Source: Bacteroidales bacterium
Lineage (GTDB): Bacteria; Bacteroidota; Bacteroidia; Bacteroidales; VadinHA17
NCBI GenBank assembly: GCA_003142255.1
Contig: PLLO01000016.1
Location: 62,001-126,000, forward strand
Length of the DNA: 64,000 nucleotides
Direction of reading: 5' to 3'
Both the position numbers and the translations under genes were made by a program. Below, piece after piece: positions 1 to 8,103 of the stretch (positions are counted from its first letter, which is position 1; the number at the start of each line of letters is the position of its first letter). The notes below the pieces were generated by a model. That model had not been told where the DNA came from, ran no database searches, and worked only from the letters and a program-made list of their open reading frames with translations.

Positions 1-362
1 ACATGGAATCCATCACCAAGATGGGTATCCTTGTAGAGAACGCTAACGGCATAAGTTTCCATGACATGAAGGTTAACATACAGGATGGAAGCGCTCTTGA
101 AGCAAAAGATTCTAAAAAGATAAGCTGGGATAAGATATCAGTAACGACATCTCATCCTGAGAATCCTTTACTGAAACTCACCAATTGCAGCGACGTAATT
201 GTGACAAACTGCTATCAGCCTGAAAATATTCCTCTTTTCATCAATGAGGATGAAAAATCAGGGAATATTATAGTCGCTAACAACATTTTACCAGGAACAA
301 CAGCTCTTTTGAATAACAAGGGAACCAATATTATAACATCCAATAATATTCTGAAGAAATAA
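1..362 (+). CDS. C-terminal part of a GH28-like (polygalacturonase) beta-helix protein, cut by window edge
   Basis: An open reading frame enters from the left edge and ends at a TAA at 360-362, so only the last ~119 residues are visible. They show the short, regularly spaced beta-strand repeats rich in Asn/Val/Ile (NANGISF, NCSDVIVTN, NNILPG, TSNNIL) of a right-handed parallel beta helix. Together with the GH105 gene 24 bp downstream, this fits the C-terminus of a GH28 exo-polygalacturonase/rhamnogalacturonase, which cleaves alpha-galacturonosyl linkages of pectin in the periplasm or at the cell surface. The catalytic Asp residues of GH28 would lie upstream of the window, so the family call is inferred from fold and context; another beta-helix enzyme such as a pectate lyase is possible. 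The ATG at position 3 is probably an internal methionine. Confidence 0.55.
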   Translation, partial: MESITKMGILVENANGISFHDMKVNIQDGSALEAKDSKKISWDKISVTTSHPENPLLKLTNCSDVIVTNCYQPENIPLFINEDEKSGNIIVANNILPGTTALLNNKGTNIITSNNILKK

Positions 363-386
363 GAAGTGTTAACCTCAAGCTTAAAT

Positions 387-1565
387 ATGAGAAATATACT
401 CAAGATATTATTCCTCATAACCTTAGTGGCTGCCGGTTCGGATAGCTGCAGTCAAAGGGTTAAACAGAGCAAGGATAAATGGTCAGTCAGGATGGCAAAC
501 AGTGTCCTTGCTTCCTCTGACAGTCTTATTCATTATACTGCTGGAAGCCCAAAGTGGGCATATGATGTGGCTTTTCTTGGCATGGCAATAGACCAGCTGG
601 GTAATGTTGACCCAAAGTACTCGAAATACCTTGACGACTGGGTTAATTATTTTGTTCATCCTGATGGTTCGGTGACTGATTACAATATGACAGAATACAA
701 CCTCGACAGGATATTTCCGGGAAGAGATATCATTACTGTTTATAAAAGGAATCCTGATCCTAAATACAAAATTGCACTCGATAATTTCATCGAACAGTTA
801 AAAACCCATCCTAAAACAAAATCCGGCGGCTATTGGCACAAAAGTATATATCCGAATCAGATGTGGCTCGACGGCATCTTCATGGCTTCGACTTACATGG
901 CTGAATATGCAGAGGTTTTTAATGATCCCCAATGGTTTGATGTTGCCACCAGCCAGACAAAATTGATTTATGGAAAGACTCTCGACACATCGACAGGCTT
1001 GCTGATGCACGCCTGGGATGAAAGCAGGACACAGAAATGGTGCGACCCTGTTACAGGACAGTCACATTATCCATGGAGCCGCGCAATGGGCTGGTACACA
1101 CTGGCGATAATTGATATTCTCGATTATCTTCCGGAGAATCACCCGGACAGGAAAGAACTAATTAAAATACTTCAGTCAACATGCGATGCACTTCTGAAAG
1201 TCCGTGATCCTAAATCAGGCATCTGGTACCAGGTTCTCAATCAGGGCGGGAGGGAAGGTAATTACCTTGAGGGTTCAGGGACGGCTATGTATACATATGT
1301 TTTCGCAAAGGGAGCCCGGCTGCGATATCTCGACAAAAAGTACCGCAAAATAGCCAATAGCGCTTTTAATGGTATCCTGAAAGAGCTGATTACAGTTGAT
1401 AAAAATGGGATGGTGACAATGCACAATATATGCGGAGGCTGTGGGCTGGGAGGCAATCCTTACAGGGACGGGACATATGAGTACTATGTAAATGAAAAAA
1501 GATTTGATAACGATACAAAAGGAGTAGCCCCTTTCATCCTCGCTGCAATTGAATTGGATCGTTAG
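387..1565 (+). CDS. GH105/GH88-type unsaturated rhamnogalacturonyl hydrolase
   Basis: The product removes the unsaturated galacturonic acid left at the non-reducing end of pectin fragments by lyases, giving 5-keto-4-deoxyuronate for the Kdu pathway. It has the (alpha/alpha)6-barrel features of GH105: an NQMWLDG motif carrying the likely catalytic Asp (about residue 162), a PWSRAMGWY motif, and a C-terminal GGCGLGGNP...YRDGTYEYY block ending in GVAPFILA. The frame opens at a GTG at 366, but the ATG at 387 gives a clean signal peptide (MRNILKILFLITLVAAG) and is preferred. A Cys follows the hydrophobic stretch but the preceding SDS is a poor lipobox, so periplasmic export by signal peptidase I is more likely. 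It lies 24 bp after the GH28-like gene, probably in the same operon. A second GH105-like gene lies at 11969; the two are only distantly similar and may differ in substrate. Confidence 0.88.
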   Translation: MRNILKILFLITLVAAGSDSCSQRVKQSKDKWSVRMANSVLASSDSLIHYTAGSPKWAYDVAFLGMAIDQLGNVDPKYSKYLDDWVNYFVHPDGSVTDYNMTEYNLDRIFPGRDIITVYKRNPDPKYKIALDNFIEQLKTHPKTKSGGYWHKSIYPNQMWLDGIFMASTYMAEYAEVFNDPQWFDVATSQTKLIYGKTLDTSTGLLMHAWDESRTQKWCDPVTGQSHYPWSRAMGWYTLAIIDILDYLPENHPDRKELIKILQSTCDALLKVRDPKSGIWYQVLNQGGREGNYLEGSGTAMYTYVFAKGARLRYLDKKYRKIANSAFNGILKELITVDKNGMVTMHNICGGCGLGGNPYRDGTYEYYVNEKRFDNDTKGVAPFILAAIELDR

Positions 1566-1638
1566 CCCCCCCTGAAGGGGGGCTAAATATGTGCACTGTA
1601 TTAGCTCCCCTTCAGGGGAGATGCCCCGCCAGCGGGGC
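1562..1638. repeat. Cluster of three GC-rich hairpins (REP-like; probable bidirectional terminator)
   Basis: Three perfect inverted repeats sit back to back between convergent genes. The first has arms 1562-1571 and 1577-1586 (10 bp, TTAGCCCCCC with its complement) and includes the stop codon of the GH105 gene. The second has CTCCCC at 1605-1610 and GGGGAG at 1615-1620. The third has GCCCCGC at 1623-1629 and GCGGGGC at 1632-1638. None is followed by a long T run, so they resemble REP-type intergenic palindromes as much as classical terminators. Confidence 0.75.
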
Positions 1639-1675
1639 AAAGGGGTCTTATTCGATCTGCAGAAAATATTATTAA

Positions 1676-2929
1676 TTATTTTATATCAAATAGCCTGCAG
1701 ATATGCCGTTTGAAGATATTGTCGTAAACACATTCCGAGACTATCTTTTCGTTTGCCTCAAGCAATTTATAGTATTCAGCCATTTCCATTGCTGCAAGCT
1801 TATAAGCCACATGTATCAGCTGTCTCATATTCGGATTATAATCCTTATTGCCGGGGACATGCCTGAGAGCACCGGCCATTTTATTGCTGCTCCATTTTGC
1901 AACTTCAGTTTTAGATGGAAGACCTGAGATATTTATATCAATAACGTCAGCATAAGGTGCGCACAATTCTTCAGTTTTCTCAAGAGATTTATAATATATT
2001 TCCTTTACAAAATCGAGTGCTTTCCCTCCTGATTCTGCAAGCCCTATTACCTCCTCAAGCCACGTTGTTCCGGCAGTTTTAAGATGAATTCCCTTGTCGT
2101 GTTTTTTGATTATTGATCCTATCAGAGGGTAAATCGAGAATTTATCAGAGCCTGAGTGAACACTCATCTTAAGATTGTCCGGAAGGCCAAATTCTTTTAT
2201 TGCAAAATCAATAACCATCAGGTCGGATTCAAATTCCTCTGCAAATTTTTGTGGATCGCCTACATAATCGACACCCTTATTGAATCTCCCGGAAAACTTT
2301 GGAGCAATTGTCTGGACTGGTATGTTTTCTTCGCCCAGCATTTTCAGGATAAAGAAGAGTTCCACCGGCGTCTGTGGATTGGGAACTTCATCCATTGACA
2401 CTTCTGTGACAAAATTTTCTTTGCCTTTGCTTTTTTCAATTTTTCTGTAGATCTCCCATGCTTTTATTGCGGCAAAAAGATATTTCTCAGCTATTGAGGT
2501 TATGAGTTGTTCGGTAACCTTCAGTGGTTTCTTTATGCCAGGGATCTTCAGGTCTCCTGTATATTTCCTTGCCCCGGAAACAAAGTTTTTTATTTCTTTA
2601 TCGTCGGCTTTTTTGCCAATATAGGAAGCAACGTCAATGGTGAAGAAATCAGAGGCGTTTATAAATCTGTCAACCGTATCAAGGTTGATGTGGTCAGCAT
2701 CCACGAAATAAGGCTTTTTGAATTTTGCCGAATTTGTAACATGATCAGCTTCTTGCCTGACATCATCAGGCTGAGTGCCGATGATCACATGTTCACGGTT
2801 CGATTTGTTCCAGACAGGAGTAATCTCTACTCCTTTACTGCCGGCTTCAATAATTGCTTTCAGCTGGGCGCCTCCCTGATGACCGAACCTGTCGCCCAGC
2901 CCCATTGAATATTTTCCTAGTTTTTTCAT
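1676..2929 (-). CDS. uxaE: Tagaturonate epimerase (UxaE family)
   Basis: This 417-residue protein matches the UxaE family, which interconverts D-tagaturonate and D-fructuronate by C3 epimerization. This lets galacturonate enter the glucuronate branch without UxaA/UxaB. Visible hallmarks are the N-terminal KYSMGLGDRFGHQGGAQL, an FVDADHINLDTVDRF segment, VEITPVWNKSNREH, and the conserved HSGSDKFSIYPLIG block near residue 259. These are consistent with a metal-dependent TIM-barrel enzyme acting in the cytoplasm. It is the last gene of the leftward uronate cluster, 34 bp downstream of the LacI regulator. With UxaC and UxuB in the same cluster, it completes galacturonate to mannonate conversion. 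I see no truncation; the ATG start is followed by an ordinary N-terminus. Confidence 0.88.
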   Translation of the reverse strand: MKKLGKYSMGLGDRFGHQGGAQLKAIIEAGSKGVEITPVWNKSNREHVIIGTQPDDVRQEADHVTNSAKFKKPYFVDADHINLDTVDRFINASDFFTIDVASYIGKKADDKEIKNFVSGARKYTGDLKIPGIKKPLKVTEQLITSIAEKYLFAAIKAWEIYRKIEKSKGKENFVTEVSMDEVPNPQTPVELFFILKMLGEENIPVQTIAPKFSGRFNKGVDYVGDPQKFAEEFESDLMVIDFAIKEFGLPDNLKMSVHSGSDKFSIYPLIGSIIKKHDKGIHLKTAGTTWLEEVIGLAESGGKALDFVKEIYYKSLEKTEELCAPYADVIDINISGLPSKTEVAKWSSNKMAGALRHVPGNKDYNPNMRQLIHVAYKLAAMEMAEYYKLLEANEKIVSECVYDNIFKRHICRLFDIK

Positions 2930-2963
2930 TGTATTTAGTTATTTTGATTTGAATGGTTTTGTT

Positions 2964-4019
2964 TTACAAAAAGAAATCTACATTTTCTGAAGTCACAACA
3001 TCAATTGGAAGGTACTCCATTTTCTCAGGCATCTTGTTTGATGAGAGAAAATCGAAAAGTTTTTTAACTCCTTTGTATGTCTGCTCTTCAGGTCTTTGTC
3101 CGATCAGGAAACTGATTGTTCCGGATTTCAGATGAGCTACATTCCGTTCAAGGAGATCATAACCGATCAGGTTTACTGACCTGATATCATGAGCTTTAAT
3201 ATAATCTGCAACTTTGTATGATTTTGATCCTGAAACGAATATCGAACCTATGTTATGATGATTTTCAAATATCTTATCAAGTTCCCTTTTTATATTGTCA
3301 CTGGCAGGATTTGAAATGTTCAGGCTAAATTTTTCCCCGAATTTGTTGCTATTATTGGAGAAAAAGCTTAAAAACCCTTTTGACCTGTTGTTGAGATGAT
3401 GAACATTTTGAAGGTTCCTTGCCAGGTTGATTAGAAGCAGATCTTTACCCCCGGGAGTTATCATTTCTGTTAACTGCCCTGCAACCTTCCCGCTTTGAAA
3501 GACATTCTCCCCGATATAGGCAAGGAAATCTGTATCCTGTACATATCCATCCACAAAAACAAATGGGATGTTTTCTTTCCGAAGCAACGAACAGAAAGCG
3601 ATGGATTCAGTTTGGAATATTGGCGCAAGAAGCACACCATCGGGTTGAAGCTTCAAAACAGTTTTGGTTTCCTTTACAAAATCTGCTTCGCTTAAAAGGT
3701 CGAAGTTGATCTGGGTCAGATTTACTGGAAAAGGATCGAGCTCAGCCATAGCCCTTAACATGCCAATCGGATGCTTGACCCAGAATGTATTTTCTTCAGT
3801 AGAGCGGGGAAGAAGAGAAACAAGATTATATGGCTTCTTTGATTTCAATACCTGGGCCATAAGGTTGGGAGTATAGTTCAATTCTCTGGCTATTTGAAGT
3901 ACTTTATCACGTGTTTTTTCTGCAACCTCTCCGCGGTCATGCAATACGCGGTCCACTGTACCGATTGAAACACCTGACAGTTCTGCAATATCCTTTAGCC
4001 TTGCTTTCTTGACCGTCAT
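2964..4019 (-). CDS. LacI-family transcriptional regulator of uronate genes
   Basis: The first ~60 residues form a LacI helix-turn-helix and hinge (ARLKDIAELSGVSIGTVDRVLHD... NYTPNLMAQVLKS). The rest is a periplasmic-binding-protein-like sugar-sensing domain (LLPRSTEENTFWVK, GVLLAPIF, PFVFVDGYVQD, IGYDLLERN). It sits between the hexuronate transporter and uxaE, so it probably senses a uronate or keto-uronate intermediate and represses the cluster. The SIGTVDRVLHDRGEVAEKT version of the recognition helix is common in Bacteroidota LacI proteins. A candidate operator is the palindrome at 11793-11814 between uxaC and the divergent kdu operon. The link between regulator and site is inference from position only. 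Length (351 aa) is normal and the start is unambiguous. Confidence 0.85.
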   Translation of the reverse strand: MTVKKARLKDIAELSGVSIGTVDRVLHDRGEVAEKTRDKVLQIARELNYTPNLMAQVLKSKKPYNLVSLLPRSTEENTFWVKHPIGMLRAMAELDPFPVNLTQINFDLLSEADFVKETKTVLKLQPDGVLLAPIFQTESIAFCSLLRKENIPFVFVDGYVQDTDFLAYIGENVFQSGKVAGQLTEMITPGGKDLLLINLARNLQNVHHLNNRSKGFLSFFSNNSNKFGEKFSLNISNPASDNIKRELDKIFENHHNIGSIFVSGSKSYKVADYIKAHDIRSVNLIGYDLLERNVAHLKSGTISFLIGQRPEEQTYKGVKKLFDFLSSNKMPEKMEYLPIDVVTSENVDFFL

Positions 4020-4079
4020 ATCTTTTACAGAAAAAGTTTCTGCCTAAGGTTATAAAATTGAATTAGCTTAATAATTTTA

Positions 4080-4110
4080 AGGATACACAAGTATATTCTC
4101 TGCGTATCCT
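4080..4110 (-). terminator. Hairpin downstream of the exuT-like gene
   Basis: Inverted repeat AGGATAC (4080-4086) and GTATCCT (4104-4110), extendable by flanking A/T pairs, lies 18 bp after the stop of the leftward transporter gene and before lacI. On the minus strand it is followed by an A/T-rich run, so it may terminate or attenuate transcription within the cluster. Confidence 0.5.
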
Positions 4111-4127
4111 AAAATTATTTATCTCTG

Positions 4128-5492
4128 CTACAGATCTGTAATAGGTTTATGTTTTGGCACCAGTGTCTTGATAATTATCCAGGCTGTCAGGTAACAAATG
4201 GCACATATGCAAAACATAATCAGGTATGCAGTTTTTGGAGTACTTGCATAAAAGTCTGTAAGTCTGCCGGCAAGCTGCTGAATGATTACACCTCCTATAC
4301 CGCCTGCCATTGTACCGATTCCTGTAATTGAACCCACTGCTTTCTTAGGGAACATGTCCGAAACCGTGGTAAACAGGTTTGCCGACCATGCCTGATGAGC
4401 AGCTGCGCCAATACTTATAACAGCAACAGCGAGCCACATTGCACTGCTTCCAAATCTTTGGGTGCTGCCGAAATACTGGGTAGTCAAAACAGTCAGTGGG
4501 AAAATGGCAATTAAAAGCATGGCCCTCATCCTGGCTTTGTATACAGGAAGTCCTTTGTTGATCAGGAAGAGTGGAATGCTTCCTCCGAAGACACTACCGA
4601 TGATAGCCACTCCGTAAACAACAAATGTAGGCCATCTGACCTCCAAAGTAGTCATTCCGAATTGCTTCATGAGGTAATCCGGTAACCAGAACAGGTAAAA
4701 CCACCATACTCCGTCAGTCATGAATTTACCCCAGAAAAACGACCACGTCTGACGGTATTTAAACAGCTTCAGCCATGGAACACTTGCTTTTTCTTCCTGA
4801 GTATTTACCTGTGCAGCAACCTCCATTTCTTTATCATCCTGCTGAATATATTCAAGCTCAGACTTTGACAAGCGCTTTTGCTTTTCCGGAGAATTATAGA
4901 ATAGGAACCAAAAGATCAACCACAGGAAACCGGATGAACCTGTAATTATAAATGATAGTTTCCAGCCTGCTCCGATGCCAAAATAAACAAGACACCATGG
5001 GACAAACAGGGCTGCAATCATCGCACCCAGATTTGAACCACTGTTAAAGATGCCTGTTGCAAGCGCTCGCTCTTTCTTTGGGAACCATTCAGCCACGGTT
5101 TTAATGGAAGCGGGGAAGTTTCCTGCCTCACCAACCGCAAAAAGGCTGCGTATAAAAGCATGCATACCTACCGCGGCACCCACAAAGGCATTTAAAATAC
5201 CAAATACAGACCAGGTAACCAATGAAATTGCCAGACCCAGCTTTGTCCCTATCTTATCAAGAAACCATCCGGCAAAGATGGAAATAAAGGCATAAAAGGC
5301 CGTGAAAAATGAAGTAAGATAGGAAAAGTCTGTGTTGGACCATCCGAAACCACCCTGATCAATAGCAGTGCAAAAGAATGGTTTCAGATAGCTGATAACT
5401 TGCCTGTCCATATAGTTTATGGTAGTGGAAAAAAGCAGAAGTGTTATTATCACCCATCTGTAATTCCCGATCTTGGTTTGATTGTTCTCCAT
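4128..5492 (-). CDS. exuT: MFS hexuronate transporter (ExuT-like, anion:cation symporter family)
   Basis: A 454-residue major facilitator protein with about 12 hydrophobic segments. The N-terminus has the anion:cation symporter signature (NYMDRQVISYLKP). The second conserved block is RSLFAVGEAGNFPASIKTV followed by EWFPKKERALATGIFNSG, diagnostic of the ExuT/GudP/NanT branch that takes up galacturonate, glucuronate and related acids by proton symport in the inner membrane. A charged cytoplasmic loop (SPEKQKRLSKSELEYIQQDDKEME) separates the two six-helix halves as usual. It lies in the leftward cluster between gnd and lacI, with 33 bp to gnd. Which uronate it carries is inferred from the neighbouring UxaC/UxaE/UxuB genes. 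Confidence 0.85.
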   Translation of the reverse strand: MENNQTKIGNYRWVIITLLLFSTTINYMDRQVISYLKPFFCTAIDQGGFGWSNTDFSYLTSFFTAFYAFISIFAGWFLDKIGTKLGLAISLVTWSVFGILNAFVGAAVGMHAFIRSLFAVGEAGNFPASIKTVAEWFPKKERALATGIFNSGSNLGAMIAALFVPWCLVYFGIGAGWKLSFIITGSSGFLWLIFWFLFYNSPEKQKRLSKSELEYIQQDDKEMEVAAQVNTQEEKASVPWLKLFKYRQTWSFFWGKFMTDGVWWFYLFWLPDYLMKQFGMTTLEVRWPTFVVYGVAIIGSVFGGSIPLFLINKGLPVYKARMRAMLLIAIFPLTVLTTQYFGSTQRFGSSAMWLAVAVISIGAAAHQAWSANLFTTVSDMFPKKAVGSITGIGTMAGGIGGVIIQQLAGRLTDFYASTPKTAYLIMFCICAICYLTAWIIIKTLVPKHKPITDL

Positions 5493-5525
5493 AATGTTGA
5501 AGTTAGTTATTTGGTTTAGGGTAAA

Positions 5526-6980
5526 TTATACAGTGTAAGTTGTTGATGCTGTTGTTCCGCCCCTTCCTGTCCAGTTGGTATGGAAGAACTCGCCTCTCGT
5601 CTTATCTGTCCTTTCATAAGTGTGTGCTCCGAAATAGTCGCGCTGAGCCTGGAGCAGGTTTGCAGGAAGCCTTTCGCAGCGATATCCGTCAAAATAGGCT
5701 AAAGCTGACGAAATTGAAGGCATTGGAATCCCCTGGGAAACTGCTGTCGATACTATATTCCTCCATCCTTTCTGTGCTTTCTCAACTTTATCATTGAAGA
5801 ATGGGTCAAGCAGCAGGTTACTGATCGATGGATTGTTTTCAAATGCTTCCTTGATTTTTCCCAGGAATGCAGACCTGATTATACAGCCTCCTCTCCACAT
5901 AAGTGCAATTCCTCCATAGTTGAGCTTCCATCCGAACTCCTTTGCGGCAGCTTCCATAAGCGAATAGCCCTGGGCATACGATACGATCTTCGATGCATAA
6001 AGGGCATCCTTGAGGTCGTTAATAAATTTGACCTTATCTCCCTTAAATTCAGCTATCGGACCGTGAAGTATCTTAGATGCTTTTACTCTTTCTTCCTTTA
6101 CTGCCGAGAGGCATCTTGCGAAGACAGCTTCGCCGATAAGCGTAAGAGGAATACCTGAGTCGAGTGCGGCTACAGCCGTCCATTTGCCAGTTCCCTTCTG
6201 TCCTGCCGTATCGAGGATCTTATCAACAAGCGGATTTCCGTCAGTATCCTTGTATGCAAGAATATCCCTTGTTATCTCAATAAGATAGCTGTCAAGTTCT
6301 CCCTTATTCCATTCCTTGAATACATCATGCATTTCATCGGCGCTCATGTGAAGGAGATCCCTCATTACCTGGTAAGCTTCGCATATAAGCTGCATGTCAC
6401 CATATTCTATTCCGTTATGGACCATTTTAACAAAGTGGCCGGCACCATTTTCACCTACCCAGTCGCAGCAGGGAGTACCGTCCTCTACTTTTGCAGCAAT
6501 TGCCTGGAATATAGGCTTAACCTCAGGCCATGCGGCTTTTGATCCACCAGGCATTAATGAAGGACCAAGAAGTGCTCCCTCTTCACCGCCGGAGACGCCT
6601 GTGCCAATGTAAAGGAATCCCTTGCTCTCAACCATTGCTGTTCTCCTGTTAGTATCGGGGAAGTGCGTGTTGCCCCCGTCAATGATGATATCCCCTTTTT
6701 CAAGATGGGGGAGCAGTAAGTTGATAGTATCATCAACTGCGCTTCCTGCCTTGACCATCATCATGATCTTCCTGGGTCGCTTAAGAGATTTTACCAGTTC
6801 TTCAATTGAATGAGCCCCCCTTATATTCTTTCCTTTAGCTCTTCCGGCAAGGAAATTATCAACTTTTTGAACTGTCCGGTTGAAAACAGTTACCTGGAAA
6901 CCCTTGCTCTCCATATTGAGAACAAGATTCTCCCCCATAACTGCCAACCCTATTAATCCGATGTCTGATAGTTTATTCAT
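5526..6980 (-). CDS. gnd: 6-phosphogluconate dehydrogenase, decarboxylating
   Basis: Oxidatively decarboxylates 6-phosphogluconate to ribulose 5-phosphate with reduction of NADP (or NAD). All family landmarks are present: the N-terminal Rossmann motif (GLAVMGENLVLNMESKGF), the substrate loop GVSGGEEGALLGPSLMPGG, the catalytic region HFVKMVHNGIEYGDMQLICE with the conserved Lys, the GQKGTGKWT motif, and the C-terminal tail HTNWTGRGGTTASTTY. At 484 aa it is full length and of the long (bacterial/eukaryotic) type. Its position inside a uronate cluster, with no glucose 6-phosphate dehydrogenase nearby, is unusual. Its substrate here could come from gluconate made by the LarA-like enzyme upstream (see findings). 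Flanking genes on both sides share its strand. Confidence 0.95.
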   Translation of the reverse strand: MNKLSDIGLIGLAVMGENLVLNMESKGFQVTVFNRTVQKVDNFLAGRAKGKNIRGAHSIEELVKSLKRPRKIMMMVKAGSAVDDTINLLLPHLEKGDIIIDGGNTHFPDTNRRTAMVESKGFLYIGTGVSGGEEGALLGPSLMPGGSKAAWPEVKPIFQAIAAKVEDGTPCCDWVGENGAGHFVKMVHNGIEYGDMQLICEAYQVMRDLLHMSADEMHDVFKEWNKGELDSYLIEITRDILAYKDTDGNPLVDKILDTAGQKGTGKWTAVAALDSGIPLTLIGEAVFARCLSAVKEERVKASKILHGPIAEFKGDKVKFINDLKDALYASKIVSYAQGYSLMEAAAKEFGWKLNYGGIALMWRGGCIIRSAFLGKIKEAFENNPSISNLLLDPFFNDKVEKAQKGWRNIVSTAVSQGIPMPSISSALAYFDGYRCERLPANLLQAQRDYFGAHTYERTDKTRGEFFHTNWTGRGGTTASTTYTV

Positions 6981-7040
6981 AAATAGTAAGATATTTGATA
7001 TACGTTTTATTTTTCCTTCAATCTTTTGACCCCCTTTCTT

Positions 7041-7106
7041 TTTCCCCCAAGGGGGAAATGACTTTTAAATCACTCCTTCCCTCCTGGGGGAAGGCCGGGA
7101 TGGGGG
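7041..7106. repeat. REP-like palindromic repeat between gnd and the Gfo/Idh gene
   Basis: A perfect hairpin (TTTCCCCC at 7041-7048, GGGGGAAA at 7051-7058) is followed by a second, imperfect one (CCTTCCC...GGGGAAGG, about 7075-7094) and the tail GCCGGGATGGGGG. The 14-mer GGGGAAGGCCGGGA (7087-7100) recurs exactly at 10313-10326, showing these belong to one repeat family. Confidence 0.7.
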
Positions 7107-7122
7107 TTATAATAATTTATAA

Positions 7123-8103
7123 TTATTTTTTATAATAATCTTTTACTACTTCATCCATCACCCAGCTTGTTCTTGCAGCCGTATTGCCTGTGCTTACAGC
7201 ATTACCCTTCCCCTTAATAGCTTTTACTACCTGGTCGATAAGGTAAATCTGCACATTCTCCGGCCTTTTATTAACAAATTCCTGTCGTCCATTGCTGGTT
7301 TCGAGTATGATAGGTTCAAAATTGAAGCAGGAGAACCTGATATATCCGGTTTCACCGATAATCTCAATTACATCCCTGCCAGCTTCTATTGCTGATGCGA
7401 AGCTCCAGGTGCCGCAGCAGCATATGTTATCGGCAAAAAGGAATTGTGCAGAAACGAAATCTTCAGCCTTGTAAAAGCCTCCCTGGTTAAGAACCAGGGA
7501 TTTGATGGTCTTCACGGGGCCGAAAAGAAAATCAAGATAATCGAGCTGATGTGAGGCAAGATCAAAAAAATGACCACCTCCCGAGATCAACGGATCGACG
7601 CGCCATGATAGTTTTCCTTCAAGCTCATCTTCGGAGGGTGATTTAAAAAGCTGGATCTGAGCAAATCTTATCTTTCCGATAGTTCCTTTTTCAATTATCT
7701 CCTTTACCTTCAGGAAACCAGGGAGCGCTCTTCTGTAATATGCAACGAATACAGGAACCCTCTGTTTCTCACCGGCCCTGATAATCTTCTGACACTCAGC
7801 GAAATTAAGAGCCATGGGCTTTTCTATGTATACCGGTTTGCCTGCCTTTATCGATTTAATGGCAAACTCAGCATGATTCCCTGGAGGGGTGGCTATATAC
7901 ACAGCATTTATCTCAGGGTCGTTTATCAGGAGTGATGCATCAGAATAGAACCGTGGTACTTTATGTCTTGCGGCATAATCTTCAGCAAGTGCGCGGTCGC
8001 GCCTCATGACTGCAAGAAGCCTTGAATCGTTCACTTTGTTAAAAGCAGGGCCGCTTTTTACCTCAGTGACATTGCCGCATCCTATTATACCCCAGTTTAT
8101 CAT
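7123..8103 (-). CDS. Gfo/Idh/MocA-family oxidoreductase
   Basis: A 326-residue NAD(P)-dependent dehydrogenase-like protein with the N-terminal Rossmann motif (WGIIGCGNVTEVKSGPAF) and the family EKP motif (PVYIEKPMALNF, near residue 95), followed by the alpha/beta substrate domain with SGGGHFFDLASHQLD. It overlaps the LarA-like gene by 4 bp (ATGA), so the two are almost certainly co-translated. It is in the leftward uronate cluster. Substrates in this superfamily are diverse (sugars, inositols, uronate lactones). A role in oxidizing or reducing a uronate-derived aldonate or ketoacid is inferred from context, but the exact reaction cannot be read from the sequence. Confidence 0.82.
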   Translation of the reverse strand: MINWGIIGCGNVTEVKSGPAFNKVNDSRLLAVMRRDRALAEDYAARHKVPRFYSDASLLINDPEINAVYIATPPGNHAEFAIKSIKAGKPVYIEKPMALNFAECQKIIRAGEKQRVPVFVAYYRRALPGFLKVKEIIEKGTIGKIRFAQIQLFKSPSEDELEGKLSWRVDPLISGGGHFFDLASHQLDYLDFLFGPVKTIKSLVLNQGGFYKAEDFVSAQFLFADNICCCGTWSFASAIEAGRDVIEIIGETGYIRFSCFNFEPIILETSNGRQEFVNKRPENVQIYLIDQVVKAIKGKGNAVSTGNTAARTSWVMDEVVKDYYKK